DNA of 64,000 bases from Clostridia bacterium (GTDB lineage: Bacteria > Bacillota > Clostridia > Christensenellales > Aristaeellaceae), in assembly GCA_017395065.1 (NCBI GenBank), contig JAFPWH010000021.1, forward strand, positions 119,776 to 183,775. The letters are read 5' to 3'. Shown piece after piece: positions 25,105-34,229 of the stretch. The first letter of the stretch is position 1. Each line of letters begins with the position of its first letter. The translations under genes and the position numbers were made by a program. Below the pieces are notes generated by a model. It ran no database searches and was not told where the DNA came from. It saw nothing but the letters and a program-made list of their open reading frames with translations.

Positions 25105-25988
25105 GTATCTTTGTCTCCCGCGAGCGCGAAGGTCATGCCTTCGCAGATCGTTTTGCCCACGAGCAGCACGCCGCCCGAGGCCTTGACCGCGGCCCGCTCG
25201 CAGACGTTGCCGACGCCCACGGTCTTTTCCACGTAATCCGAATGGGCAAATACGCCCGGAACGTCCTTAAGCGCCTGCGCAGAGAAGGTCAGAAGGGGCA
25301 TATGATATTTTTCGCAAAAACGCGTGAAGGCCGCTTCGTCCTTTTTGACGTCTATGCTGGCAAGCGCCCTGACGGACAGAAGCGACACGCCGTTTTCGCG
25401 CAGGAACGAAAGCGCGGTTTTTTCAAACGCGTCCGCGTCCGTGTCTCTTTTGCAGCCGGCCCCCAGGACCAGCGTGCGTGGTCGCAGAAAGAGCGTCACG
25501 CCGAAGGGCGGCTTTATGGCCCTTTCCGTGATCGCGACGCCCACGGTTTTCCCCGCCAGCGCCCGCGACGAGACCGCTTTGATCGCAGACGGGTTTTCGA
25601 TGGCCATGTCGTTTTTTACCGCCCATGAATCGACGGCGGGCACGCCCCTTACGTCGGTCGCCGTGGTGATGACGGTTTCCGCACCCGTAAGAGACGCGAT
25701 CCTTTCGGCCAGCGCGTTCGCGCCGCCGATGTGGCCGCTGAGCAGCGGGATCACGTGCCGCCCCGCTTCGTCCATGACGACGACCGCAGGGTCGGTCGTT
25801 TTGTCTTTCACGAAGGGAGCGATCGCCCTTACGGCGATGCCCGCGGCGCCGATGAACAAAAGCGCGTCCGCCTGATGGAAGTACGTCTTCGTCCATTCCA
25901 TGACCGGCACGCCGCGGTCGACCGGGACGCCGATCTTTTCGGACCAGCTTTGGCCCCTGTCCGTAAAGGCGATCGCACGAAGGTTCAT
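25101..25988 (-). CDS. cbiG: Cobalt-precorrin-5A hydrolase
   Basis: The 295-residue protein has the CbiG central and C-terminal pattern: FIGAAGIAVRAIAPFVKDKTTDPAV, LLSGHIGGANALAERIA near 100, LRPRTLVLGAGCKRDTD and a late TVGVGNVCERAA. It opens the lactone ring and releases acetaldehyde. It is about 40 residues shorter at the N-terminus than many CbiG proteins. It overlaps cbiF as ATGA. Confidence 0.94.
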   Translation of the reverse strand: MNLRAIAFTDRGQSWSEKIGVPVDRGVPVMEWTKTYFHQADALLFIGAAGIAVRAIAPFVKDKTTDPAVVVMDEAGRHVIPLLSGHIGGANALAERIASLTGAETVITTATDVRGVPAVDSWAVKNDMAIENPSAIKAVSSRALAGKTVGVAITERAIKPPFGVTLFLRPRTLVLGAGCKRDTDADAFEKTALSFLRENGVSLLSVRALASIDVKKDEAAFTRFCEKYHMPLLTFSAQALKDVPGVFAHSDYVEKTVGVGNVCERAAVKASGGVLLVGKTICEGMTFALAGDKDT

Positions 25989-26731
25989 TTTGACGCCTCC
26001 CGGAACATGTGGGAAAACGCGGGATCGTAGAGCTTCGATCTTTCGTATTCGTTTCCCAGAAAGCCGCCCACGAGCACAAGCGCAGTGCGGCAGACGTGCG
26101 CGGCCTTTTGAGGCAGGGTTTGCAGCGTGCCCTTTATGATCTCCTCGTCCGGCCAGGTGGCTTTGTATACCACCGCGGCCGGTGTTTCGGGCGCATAGCC
26201 GCCCAGGATCAGCTCCGCGCAGAGCTTTTCCAGCATGCCGACGCTTAAGAAAAGCGCCATGCTCGCGCCATGCGTCGCCAGCGAACGGATGCTTTCGCCG
26301 TCCGGCACGGGCGTTTTCCCGGCCATGCGGCTGACGATCAGCGTCTGGCTTACGCCCGGCAGCGTGTATTCGGCCCCGAGGACGGCCGCCGCCGCGTTCA
26401 GGGAGCTAACGCCGGGCACGACTTCATAGCTGTAGCCCAGCCTGTCCAGCTCGTCCATTTGCTCCCGAACGGCGCCGTAGATCGACGGATCGCCCGTATG
26501 CAGGCGCACGACGGTCTGCTCTTTGGGGCAGGCGGTCATTTTTTCGACGACCTGCTCGAGCGTCATGGACGCGCTGTTCATCGTCACGCATTCTTTTGAG
26601 CACCAGGAAAGAAGCGCCGGATTGACGAGCGAGCCCGCGTAGATCACCAGATTCGCCCGTTTGAGCAGCTCCATGCCCCTTACGGTGATCAGGTCGACCG
26701 CGCCGGGGCCCGCGCCGATAAAATAGATCAT
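25985..26731 (-). CDS. cbiF: Cobalt-precorrin-4 C11-methyltransferase
   Basis: The 248-residue SAM-dependent tetrapyrrole methylase starts MIYFIGAGPGAVDLITVRG, has VIYAGSLVNPALL, VVRLHTGDPSIYGAVREQM and EVVPGVSSLNAAAAVLG, matching CbiF/CobM. It methylates C11. ATG 26731 overlaps the cbiET stop. Confidence 0.95.
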   Translation of the reverse strand: MIYFIGAGPGAVDLITVRGMELLKRANLVIYAGSLVNPALLSWCSKECVTMNSASMTLEQVVEKMTACPKEQTVVRLHTGDPSIYGAVREQMDELDRLGYSYEVVPGVSSLNAAAAVLGAEYTLPGVSQTLIVSRMAGKTPVPDGESIRSLATHGASMALFLSVGMLEKLCAELILGGYAPETPAAVVYKATWPDEEIIKGTLQTLPQKAAHVCRTALVLVGGFLGNEYERSKLYDPAFSHMFREASK

Positions 26732-27924
26732 TGCTTTGCCTCCATAGTCGCCGCGAATACGCATACCGGATTCTGCGCGCGGAACATGTGATAGCTGCCG
26801 ACCTTTTCGAGCCGCGAGACCGCGATCTGAACGGCGGAAAAGTCGGCGTAGCCGGAGAGCGCCTGCGTCAGGAGCGACATGCTCTCCATCGTGACCGCCG
26901 TCGCACAGACGCGGATCCTTTTCCCGAAGCTCTCCAGCTTTTTGAGTATCTCTTTCGTTTCGCCGCCCGTGCCGCCCAGAAACACGCAGTCCGGCGCGGG
27001 CAGCCCTTCCAGTATTTCCGGCGCGCTGCCCGCCACTACCTGTATGTTCAGCGCGTGAAACTTTTCTTTGTTCAGCCTGATCAGCTCTGTCGCTTCCCGA
27101 TCGCGCTCGACGGCGTACACCTGCCCCAGCGGGCAGTTCAGCGCGCACTCCACGGACACGCTGCCCGTGCCCGCGCCGACGTCCCACACGACGGCGTCCG
27201 GCGTAAGCTCCATTTTCAGAATCGCCTGCGCGCGGATCTCGCTCTTGGTCATGGGCGTTTTGCCGCGGATAAAGCTGTCGTCGCTTAAGGCCGTCGTTCT
27301 CTGTGCCGTTTGCGGCGCGTCGTTTATGATCAGCGCCGCGCTCAGCGCGTCGTAAGGCCTGTCCTCGTAGGGGCCCACGCGCTCGTCGTCATAGCTCAGC
27401 CTTTCGCCGATCATGAGCGAAAGAGCGTTCAGTCCGCCTTGCTCAAGCGCGTCGCGCACCCATTTGGGATCGCGCTTATCGTCCAGCAGCACGAAGGTTT
27501 TTGGCTTCGTGCGGGCATAATGGCACAGCGCGTTTTCGCTGAGCGCGCGCCCATGCGCAGAGAGGATCGCGGCGTCCTGCCAGCTTACGGCAAGGCGCGC
27601 ACAGAGCGCCTGAAGGCTGCTTATACCGCAGACGACGTTCAGCTTCTCTTGCCCGAAGCGGTTTTTGAGAAGCGGCAGCATGCTGTACAGCCCCGTGTCG
27701 CCCGAGAGCAGCACGGAGGCCTTCAGGCCCTCTTCGAGCGCCGCCGCCATACCGTCCATCGCCGATTTAAAGGGCGTTAGAGGCCTTCTTTTTTCGGGCG
27801 GCACCAAATCGCCGTTGCGCTCCGCGCACCAGACGAGATCGGCGTTTTCGATCGCGCACAGGGCTTCCTGCGTCAGCATTTTTCTGCTTCCCGGACCCAG
27901 GCCGATCACATTGAGTCTTCTCAT
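26728..27924 (-). CDS. cbiET: Cobalt-precorrin-7 C5/C15-methyltransferase, CbiE-CbiT fusion
   Basis: The 398-residue protein joins a CbiE methylase domain (1 to about 190; VIGLGPGSRKMLT, LLSGDTGLYS, VVCGISSLQALCARL) to a CbiT Rossmann methyltransferase domain (about 210-398; VWDVGAGTGSVSVECAL, PDCVFLGGTGG). It methylates C5 and C15 and decarboxylates the acetate at C12. Fused CbiET is common and equivalent to CobL. Confidence 0.95.
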   Translation of the reverse strand: MRRLNVIGLGPGSRKMLTQEALCAIENADLVWCAERNGDLVPPEKRRPLTPFKSAMDGMAAALEEGLKASVLLSGDTGLYSMLPLLKNRFGQEKLNVVCGISSLQALCARLAVSWQDAAILSAHGRALSENALCHYARTKPKTFVLLDDKRDPKWVRDALEQGGLNALSLMIGERLSYDDERVGPYEDRPYDALSAALIINDAPQTAQRTTALSDDSFIRGKTPMTKSEIRAQAILKMELTPDAVVWDVGAGTGSVSVECALNCPLGQVYAVERDREATELIRLNKEKFHALNIQVVAGSAPEILEGLPAPDCVFLGGTGGETKEILKKLESFGKRIRVCATAVTMESMSLLTQALSGYADFSAVQIAVSRLEKVGSYHMFRAQNPVCVFAATMEAKQ

Positions 27925-28685
27925 GCGCCGTCTGAGCCGCCCTTTCCGGTTTCGTCCGTCGATTTGTAGCCGCGCGGCGTGACGAGGCGTTTTCCCAGGA
28001 AGCGCGTGTCCGCCGTGCCGACGAAGACAGTCGTGAACATATCGGCCGGATAATCGCGCAGCTCCTTCAGCGTCATCGTCTCCGCGCGTTCGTTTTCGCG
28101 CCCGATGTCCGCGGCGACGCCGCAGGCGGTCTCGGGCGGAAGGTACGCAAGCAGTATATCGCAGGCGCGTTTCAAATGGTCCGGCCTTTTATGGCTCGCG
28201 GGATTGTAGATCGCCATGCACAGCCCCGCCTGCGCGCAGTGGCGCAGCCGCTTTTCGATGGTCTGCCAGGGCGTCAGCGCGTCGGAGAGCGAGAGCACCG
28301 CAAAATCGTGACCCAGCGGCGCGCCGAGGAGCGCTCCGCCGCTCAGCGCCGCGGTCACGCCGGGCACGATCCCGACCTCAAGATCGCTTATTCCTTCGCT
28401 GAGCTCCAGGATCAGCGACGCCATGCCGTACACGCCTGCGTCTCCCGAGCAAATCACGGCGGTCTTTTTGCCGGAACGGGCCGTTTCTATCGCTAAAAGG
28501 CATCGCTCTGTCTCCCGCCGCATGGGCGTTTGCAGGTATTCCTTGTTTGGAAACAGGGGCCTTACCAGATCGTTGTAGACCTGATAGCCCACGATCACTT
28601 CCGCCCATTCGAGGGTTTTCGCGGCCCTGAGAGTCATGTCCTCGGCGTTTCCGGGGCCGATGCCCACCACATAGAGTTTATTCAT
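27921..28685 (-). CDS. cbiH: Cobalt-precorrin-3B C17-methyltransferase
   Basis: The 254-residue methylase starts MNKLYVVGIGPGNAEDMTLR and has VIVGYQVYNDL, VICSGDAGVYGMASL, VPGVTAALSGGALLGAPLGHDFAVLSLSD and IYNPASHKRP, the CbiH signature set. It methylates C17 with ring contraction. ATG 28685 has AAGGAA six bases upstream and follows the binding-protein gene by 11 bases. Confidence 0.95.
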   Translation of the reverse strand: MNKLYVVGIGPGNAEDMTLRAAKTLEWAEVIVGYQVYNDLVRPLFPNKEYLQTPMRRETERCLLAIETARSGKKTAVICSGDAGVYGMASLILELSEGISDLEVGIVPGVTAALSGGALLGAPLGHDFAVLSLSDALTPWQTIEKRLRHCAQAGLCMAIYNPASHKRPDHLKRACDILLAYLPPETACGVAADIGRENERAETMTLKELRDYPADMFTTVFVGTADTRFLGKRLVTPRGYKSTDETGKGGSDGA

Positions 28686-28696
28686 ATTCTGTTCCT

Positions 28697-30115
28697 TTAC
28701 TTGAGCCGGTATAGGAAGCGCATGCCCCCGGTCTCGCCCGAAAGCATTTTTCTGAGGTCCATGATGAACGTGCCGATGCTGTCGGAGGACTGATACAGGG
28801 AGCGTTCGGTGCAAAAGACGCTGCCATCCCGCACGGCCTTGAAGTCGCCGAGCAAGGGCTGAAGCGAAACGAGTTCATTGATGTCCGTGATCTGCGCTTC
28901 GATCGCGGCGTTGTAGACGAGGTAATCCGCGTCCATCGCCTGCAGGTAGAAGTCCTCCATCGATATGCTTACGGAGGCGTTCGTTTCCTGCCCGCTGAGC
29001 GCGTCGAACACGTAGCGTCCCCCGGCCAGTTCGATCGAGCGCACGATGTAATCTTCGCTGCCGCGCACGGTGACCGTGCCGTCGGGTTTCAGGGAGAAAA
29101 ACGCGACGGTCTTTCCGCTGCCTTGCGTTTCCCGAAGCTGTTCCACCGCGGATATCTGGGCTGCGAATATCTCCTCCGCTTCGGCTTCGCTGTCGGTGAG
29201 CAGGCCGTAGAGCTTTATCCACTCAAGGCGCCCCAGCGGGTGCGGTTCGCTGCTGGAACGGTCGATGAATACAGGAATGCCCAGCAGCTGTATCAGTTCC
29301 CTGACCTGCGGCGTGTGCAGTATCATCATCGATTCGACAGCCAAATCACAGTTTTCGCGCAGCAAAAGCTCGTAATCGGGACTGCTGTACCTGCCCGCAA
29401 ACAGTATGTCCCCGTTTTTCATCGCGTCGATCGCGCCCTGCACGTACCAGCCGTCCTGCTGCGTGCCGGACAGGCGGACGCGCTCCAGCGCGCCTACGGT
29501 TTCGATCAGCGACATGGCGGACGTGGCGGCAAGGTAGATTCTGTCAAGCGGTTTTTGGAGCACGACGACGGACGGGCTGAGGCCCTCCGGCGCCTCCATG
29601 CCCTCGGGCACGACGAGGTAGCTTTCCAGATTCCCTACGTCGATCAGCGCGTAGCCGCCCGCATAGTACTCCACGTGAAAGCCTTCGGCATATTGAAGCG
29701 CCATGCTTCCCGTGCGAACAAGCCCTGCCGGGGCGCCGCCGCCCAGGGCGATGTACAGGCTGTATTCGATCTCGTGGGGGCTGCTCATCGCGGCCGTGGT
29801 GGCGTAAATCGGAAAAGCGCGGTTCAAAACCGCCGGAACGGTGAAGACAGCGCCTTCTTCCGTGTACTCGGGGGCGTAGCTGTCCTCGCCGATCCTTACG
29901 TTGGTGTAGTTTTTGCTGGAAAAGACGATCTTCGCGGTCACGTTTCCGTCTTTGACCGTCACCTGCGGACAGGTGATGGTCACCCGGCCCGTGCCGCCGG
30001 CAAATGAAAACTCGTCGGGCACGTACGCGCCGTCGGGAAGCTCGCAAAGCGCAAACCGGGCGCCTGCCGAAACGAGCAGCGCCGAGATCAAAAGAACGAG
30101 AGCTGTTTTTTTCAT
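28697..30115 (-). CDS. Exported binding protein with N-terminal beta-rich domain
   Basis: The 472-residue protein has a signal peptide (about 1-24), a beta-rich domain at about 26-124 (LPDGAY, VKDGNVTAKIVFSSKNY, PHEIEYSL) and a BtuF/FepB-like periplasmic-binding domain at about 140-472. The latter resembles the binding protein at 34226, sharing HPLGRxEWIKLYG and DGWYxxxxxxAM. The N-terminal domain recurs twice in the adjacent lipoprotein. It probably captures a corrinoid, tetrapyrrole or metal complex at the cell surface for the ABC transporter. NEAT-like haem binding is only a guess from pattern. Confidence 0.8.
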   Translation of the reverse strand: MKKTALVLLISALLVSAGARFALCELPDGAYVPDEFSFAGGTGRVTITCPQVTVKDGNVTAKIVFSSKNYTNVRIGEDSYAPEYTEEGAVFTVPAVLNRAFPIYATTAAMSSPHEIEYSLYIALGGGAPAGLVRTGSMALQYAEGFHVEYYAGGYALIDVGNLESYLVVPEGMEAPEGLSPSVVVLQKPLDRIYLAATSAMSLIETVGALERVRLSGTQQDGWYVQGAIDAMKNGDILFAGRYSSPDYELLLRENCDLAVESMMILHTPQVRELIQLLGIPVFIDRSSSEPHPLGRLEWIKLYGLLTDSEAEAEEIFAAQISAVEQLRETQGSGKTVAFFSLKPDGTVTVRGSEDYIVRSIELAGGRYVFDALSGQETNASVSISMEDFYLQAMDADYLVYNAAIEAQITDINELVSLQPLLGDFKAVRDGSVFCTERSLYQSSDSIGTFIMDLRKMLSGETGGMRFLYRLK

Positions 30116-30149
30116 CCGCTGTCCCCCTTCGATCGCGATCGGAAACTCT

Positions 30150-31016
30150 TCACTGTCCGGACGGCTCGTCCGCTGCGGCCGACAGCGTCTGAGAGAAGAA
30201 AGTGAGGCTGTAGGCCACCTCGGACGCGGGTTTGATGGCCGTCGAATCGACGATCAGAGACGTTTTCCGATCGAATACGAGGACCGGTATGTCAAATGCC
30301 GCGCCGCCTTCGAGGGAGACCGGCATGTATTTTTCGTCGTTATAGCGTATGTAGTCGATCTTTGCGGTGGAAAACACGATGTGCGCCGTACACGCGCCGT
30401 TTTCGACGGTGATCGCCGATGGCGACTGCACGCTCGTTTTGCCCTTGCCTTCGAGCAGGACAGCGCATTCGTACAGGCCGTCGGACAGCAAAAGCGACGC
30501 GGCCGTGGTCAGATATTCGGGTTTGAACGCTTCGGGCGGAAGCGAATCCGAGCGGAATACGAGAGAGCGCGGATACCAGGCCTGCTTTCTTTCGCTCAGC
30601 GCCGCGCAAGCGTACACGCTGTCCAGCGCGACGATCGGCAAATCGAAAAAGAAGCCCGTTTCGTCCTCGTTGAGCGGGATCAGCCCGGACACAGGCGTTT
30701 TGGCGGCGTCCCCGGCATTGCCCGCGAACATGTAGCTGTAGGCCTTGCTCTTCATATAGAGGCGGGCGGTCATTGTGCCGCCTTCCAGCGTGAGGCTGCA
30801 GCTCACGATTTTGAACATGGAGGAAGAGGAATCCACGTTCACCGTATAGACGCCGTCACTGAGCATTTCGGCGGTGACGGGCGAAACGCCGTCCAAGGCG
30901 ACGTCGAGCACGTCCGTCATTTCGTCCTCCGTGGCCACGGAGCCGATCGTCGTGCCTTCGGCGCATGCGCCCAAGAGCAGGAGCGCGAGCAGCGTCACGC
31001 AAATGAATCTTTTCAT
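30150..31016 (-). CDS. Lipoprotein with two beta-rich domains, cobalamin operon
   Basis: The 288-residue protein has a lipoprotein signal with lipobox LLGAC (Cys18). Two related domains follow at about 52-156 and 177-275. Each starts LSDGxY, has a later EGGTMTAR/VENGACTAH strand, an aromatic-rich turn and a IPV/LPIVALD strand. The second is close to the N-terminal domain of the next gene product. It is anchored outside the membrane, between an exported chelatase and a binding protein, so a ligand-capture role is likely. The family is not one I can name with confidence. Confidence 0.75.
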   Translation of the reverse strand: MKRFICVTLLALLLLGACAEGTTIGSVATEDEMTDVLDVALDGVSPVTAEMLSDGVYTVNVDSSSSMFKIVSCSLTLEGGTMTARLYMKSKAYSYMFAGNAGDAAKTPVSGLIPLNEDETGFFFDLPIVALDSVYACAALSERKQAWYPRSLVFRSDSLPPEAFKPEYLTTAASLLLSDGLYECAVLLEGKGKTSVQSPSAITVENGACTAHIVFSTAKIDYIRYNDEKYMPVSLEGGAAFDIPVLVFDRKTSLIVDSTAIKPASEVAYSLTFFSQTLSAAADEPSGQ

Positions 31017-31041
31017 AGAAATGCATCCTCGTCGTTCGGGT

Positions 31042-31071
31042 AGCCCGGAGAGGCCGAAGCCCCTCCGGGCT
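31042..31071 (-). other. Long GC-rich hairpin inside the cob operon
   Basis: AGCCCGGAG (31042-31050) pairs with CTCCGGGCT (31063-31071), extendable inwards, around a UUCG-like loop. No T-run follows on the minus strand, so it is unlikely to terminate. It may stabilise or tune the mRNA between the chelatase and lipoprotein genes. Confidence 0.5.
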
Positions 31072-31130
31072 TGCTCTGCGGATTCGGCACGAGCGGCACG
31101 GACCGGCATGAGTTCCGTTCAAAGTGAAAT

Positions 31131-32060
31131 CTATTCGGCCTGCGCGATCGCGCTGAGCGCGTGCTCGACGTAGATCTGCTGGATTTCGGGCACCTGGCCC
31201 AGTCCCTCCAGCACGCATTCCACTTCGTAACCGGCCGCGGTGAAGATGGATTTCCAGGAATCCTCTTCGTCGCCGGCCATGTCGTTGTTGGCATGATCGC
31301 CGCAGACGACCATCATGTCCCTGAGCACCACGCGGGTGTAGCCCTTGTCGGCGATGGCTTCGAGCACGGTGTCGATGCTGGGTTCTGCTTCCACGGTGCC
31401 GATAAAGTAGTTTTCGGCGCCCTTGGCGGAAAGCACGTCCTGCATTTGGGCGTAGACCTTGTTGTATTCGTGCTCGGTGCCGTGGCCCATGTAGACGATG
31501 GCGGTCTTGCCGTCGTCATAGTCCTTCACGACGTCGATCATGATGTCCGCGACGCGGTCGAAATCGTCCTCGCTCGTCAGCAGGGGTTCCGCGACGACGA
31601 TCTGCTCGAACGCGTCGGCGTAGCCCGCGAGCACTTCGATGAGCTCGTCGTACTCGAAGCCGTGCATCAGGTGCGTGGGCTGTACGACCAGGATTTTGAC
31701 GCCGTTTGCGACGGCGCGCTCCAGCGCTTCCTCCACATTGTCGATGTGGACGCCGTCGCGCCTTTCGACGTGATCGATGATGATTTGCGCGGTGAAGGCG
31801 CGGCGCACGCTGTAGTCCTCCACGGCTTCGTCGATGGCCTTCTCGATGCCGCCGATGGTCAGCCTGCGGCTGTCGTTGAAGCTGGTGCCGAAGGAAACGA
31901 CGAGCAGTTCCTTTTCGCCGATTTCGTCCTCGTTGCGCACGAGGTCGAGGCTCGCGTCGCCGGTTTCGTAGTTTTCTTCGTCCTCTTCCTCGGCCCACGC
32001 GCCGAAGGCGCATACGAAAAGAAGCACGAGAGTAAGCAGCATGGTAAGTGTACGCTTCAT
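31131..32060 (-). CDS. cbiK: Exported sirohydrochlorin cobaltochelatase-like protein
   Basis: The 309-residue protein has a signal peptide (1-23, ending AWA) and an acidic linker, then a CbiK domain: LLVVSFGTSFNDSR, QPTHLMHGFEYDEL near 160, VYMGHGTEHEYN near 205 and VVLRDMMVVCGDHANNDM. The His residues in THLMH and GHG match metal and catalytic ligands. CbiK inserts cobalt into sirohydrochlorin. Export is unexpected for a biosynthetic enzyme; a periplasmic CbiK that binds haem is known in Desulfovibrio. Here it sits among uptake proteins, so a role in tetrapyrrole or metal handling outside the membrane is possible. Confidence 0.88.
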   Translation of the reverse strand: MKRTLTMLLTLVLLFVCAFGAWAEEEDEENYETGDASLDLVRNEDEIGEKELLVVSFGTSFNDSRRLTIGGIEKAIDEAVEDYSVRRAFTAQIIIDHVERRDGVHIDNVEEALERAVANGVKILVVQPTHLMHGFEYDELIEVLAGYADAFEQIVVAEPLLTSEDDFDRVADIMIDVVKDYDDGKTAIVYMGHGTEHEYNKVYAQMQDVLSAKGAENYFIGTVEAEPSIDTVLEAIADKGYTRVVLRDMMVVCGDHANNDMAGDEEDSWKSIFTAAGYEVECVLEGLGQVPEIQQIYVEHALSAIAQAE

Positions 32061-32083
32061 TGAAATGATCCTCCTGTGTTTTT

Positions 32084-33205
32084 TTATCGCAGTACTCCTG
32101 CGGAGAGTACGATGCGCATACCGTTTTGCCGGGCGATCCCGACGAGCCATTCGTTGGTTTTGTTGTTCAGTTCTTTTTGATCGCCTGCGACCAGTACGGT
32201 TCCGCACGAAAGCATCGTCCGGACCGCCTCTTCTTTGGTTTCGTCCGACGGCGTTTGAAACGCGCTGCAGCCGATCACGGTTTGGGCCAGGGCCTTTGCG
32301 ACCTCGTATTCCATATCGTTTTCCCAAAGGATGCCCGCGGCGAAAGGGATGCGCTTTCTTTGCAGTTCGCGGTAAGCAAGCAGGCCGCTGCCCGCTCCGC
32401 CGATGACGAACACGCGCGCTTCCCCCTCCGGCTTTACCAGCTCCACGCTTCCGCGGCTGACGAGGTAGCTGCCGCGCGTGAGCCCGTACAGCTCCCGTAT
32501 GTGGTCGTCCGTGAAGACACGCTCGGGCTTGTCCGGTTTTTCGGCCCTGTCTCCCCGCACGCACAGTATGAGGTCGGAGAGCTTTTCGGCCAGGTCGATC
32601 TCGTGCAGGGAGAGGATCACCGCGGTCTGCCTGACCCGCGCGGTCTCAAGTAAGATGTCCAGCAGTTCGATCTTGTTGTGGATGTCGAGGAAGGAGGTAG
32701 GCTCGTCCAGCACCAGCACCTCGGGCTGCTGGCAAAGCGCGCGCGCAAGGAGGATGCGCTGGCGCTGCCCGTCGCTGATGTGTCCAAAGTCCCTGTCCGC
32801 TATGTCGTCGGCCTGCACGCGCCTTAGCGTATCCCACACGACGGCCTTGTCTTTGGCCGTGAGCGCGCCGAAGCGCCCCGTGTAGGGATAGCGGCCCATG
32901 GCGGCCACCTCGAAGCAAGTCATCATCTCCGGCTGCACGCGCTCGGTCAGGACAACGGCGAGCTTTTTCGCGAGCTCTGCGCGCGGCCAGGCCTCCAGAT
33001 CGCGCCCGCCGATCAGCGTTCTGCCTGCAATCGGCGTAAGCTGCCCCGTGACGGTTTTCAGTATCGTGGATTTTCCCGCGCCGTTCGGGCCGATGAGCGA
33101 AAGGATCTGACCCTTGTTCAGGCGGATGTCGATGTCTCTGATCAGTGCCTTTCCTCTGTAGCCGACGCTCAGCTTTTGGGTCTCGAACACGACCGTGTCA
33201 GCCAT
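32084..33205 (-). CDS. FecE/BtuD-type ABC ATPase with C-terminal extension
   Basis: The 373-residue protein has Walker A GPNGAGKST (39-47), a Q-loop region, signature ISDGQRQR (143-150) instead of LSGGQ, and Walker B VLVLDEPTS (163-171). This makes an ATPase of about 250 residues. The last 110 or so residues form an additional alpha/beta domain beginning RVFVIGGAGSGLLAYREL, of unknown function and possibly nucleotide- or corrinoid-binding. It energises the FecCD-type permease it overlaps by 8 bases. Confidence 0.9.
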   Translation of the reverse strand: MADTVVFETQKLSVGYRGKALIRDIDIRLNKGQILSLIGPNGAGKSTILKTVTGQLTPIAGRTLIGGRDLEAWPRAELAKKLAVVLTERVQPEMMTCFEVAAMGRYPYTGRFGALTAKDKAVVWDTLRRVQADDIADRDFGHISDGQRQRILLARALCQQPEVLVLDEPTSFLDIHNKIELLDILLETARVRQTAVILSLHEIDLAEKLSDLILCVRGDRAEKPDKPERVFTDDHIRELYGLTRGSYLVSRGSVELVKPEGEARVFVIGGAGSGLLAYRELQRKRIPFAAGILWENDMEYEVAKALAQTVIGCSAFQTPSDETKEEAVRTMLSCGTVLVAGDQKELNNKTNEWLVGIARQNGMRIVLSAGVLR

Positions 33206-34229
33206 CGCTGCGCCTCCTTTGCCTGCCGATCATAAGCGCTATGACGACCGGCGCGCCGAACACCGCCGTGACGGTGCTGATGGCGAGCTCGGAGGGCGAA
33301 AAGGCGGTGCGGGCGATCAGGTCGCAGCCCATGCAGAACACGCCGCCCAGCAGAAACGAACCGGGGATGATGAGCGAGGGTCTGGACGTTCCAAACAGCA
33401 GCTTCGTCATGTGCGGAACGGCCACACCCACAAAGGAGATCGGCCCGGACAGCGCCGTAACGCAGGCGGAAAGCACGCTGGACAGGCTTATCAGCGCGAC
33501 GCGGAACAGTTTTACGTTCACGCCCATGCTGCGCGCGTAGTTTTCGCCCAGACGGTAAGCGGAGATCGGCTTGGACAGAAGGAACGAAAGACCCAGCGCG
33601 ATCAGCACGATGATCATGATCACATTGAGGTTCGGCCAGGCCACCGCGGAAAAGCTGCCCATCGACCAGTGATGAAGGTTTGCCACGTTTGCTTCGTCGG
33701 CAAAGGTGACGAAGAAATCCGTGACGGAGGTGCAGATGCTGCCGATCATGATGCCGATGACCAGCAGCGCCGCCATGCTCCTTACGCGGTGCGCAAACAG
33801 CAGAACGAACAGCGTAACCAGCATCGAACCGCCGAAGGCCGCCGCCATCACCGCCCAGAAGGGGACGCTGGGCACGTATTTCAGTACGTAGACCATCATG
33901 ATGCCCACGAACAGCTTCGCGCCCGAGGAAATGCCTAAAACGTACGGCCCCGCGATGGGGTTTCTGAAGAACGTCTGCAGCAGAAAGCCTGACACGGAAA
34001 GCGCCCCGCCCAGTACGGCCGCAGCCAGCAGCCGGGGCAGACGTATTTTCCAGATGACGTTGCCGAGGCGGCTTCCGTCGGAGCCGCCGCTTAACACGAT
34101 GCGCAAAATCTCTTTGGGCGCGATGGACACGCTGCCGGTGTTCACGTTCAGCACGAAGATCGCACAGAACGCGACGCCCAGCAGCGCAAATACCAGCAGC
34201 GCGCGCAGAGCCGTGAGTCTTTTTGTCAT
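33198..34229 (-). CDS. FecCD/BtuC-type ABC transporter permease
   Basis: The 343-residue protein has about ten membrane segments and typical FecCD motifs: RLPRLLAAAVLGGALSVSGFLLQTFFRNPIAGPYVLGISSGA near 45, and GPISFVGVAVPHMTKLL near 265. It forms the channel for a siderophore, haem or corrinoid. Location behind a cobalamin riboswitch favours corrinoid or cobalt-complex uptake. It overlaps the binding protein stop as ATGA. Confidence 0.93.
   Translation of the reverse strand: MTKRLTALRALLVFALLGVAFCAIFVLNVNTGSVSIAPKEILRIVLSGGSDGSRLGNVIWKIRLPRLLAAAVLGGALSVSGFLLQTFFRNPIAGPYVLGISSGAKLFVGIMMVYVLKYVPSVPFWAVMAAAFGGSMLVTLFVLLFAHRVRSMAALLVIGIMIGSICTSVTDFFVTFADEANVANLHHWSMGSFSAVAWPNLNVIMIIVLIALGLSFLLSKPISAYRLGENYARSMGVNVKLFRVALISLSSVLSACVTALSGPISFVGVAVPHMTKLLFGTSRPSLIIPGSFLLGGVFCMGCDLIARTAFSPSELAISTVTAVFGAPVVIALMIGRQRRRSDG

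Noticed and set aside
25985..28685. Possibility that one of the methylases is CbiL
   Set aside because: CbiF, CbiET and CbiH are each identified by their own motifs; none matches CbiL.
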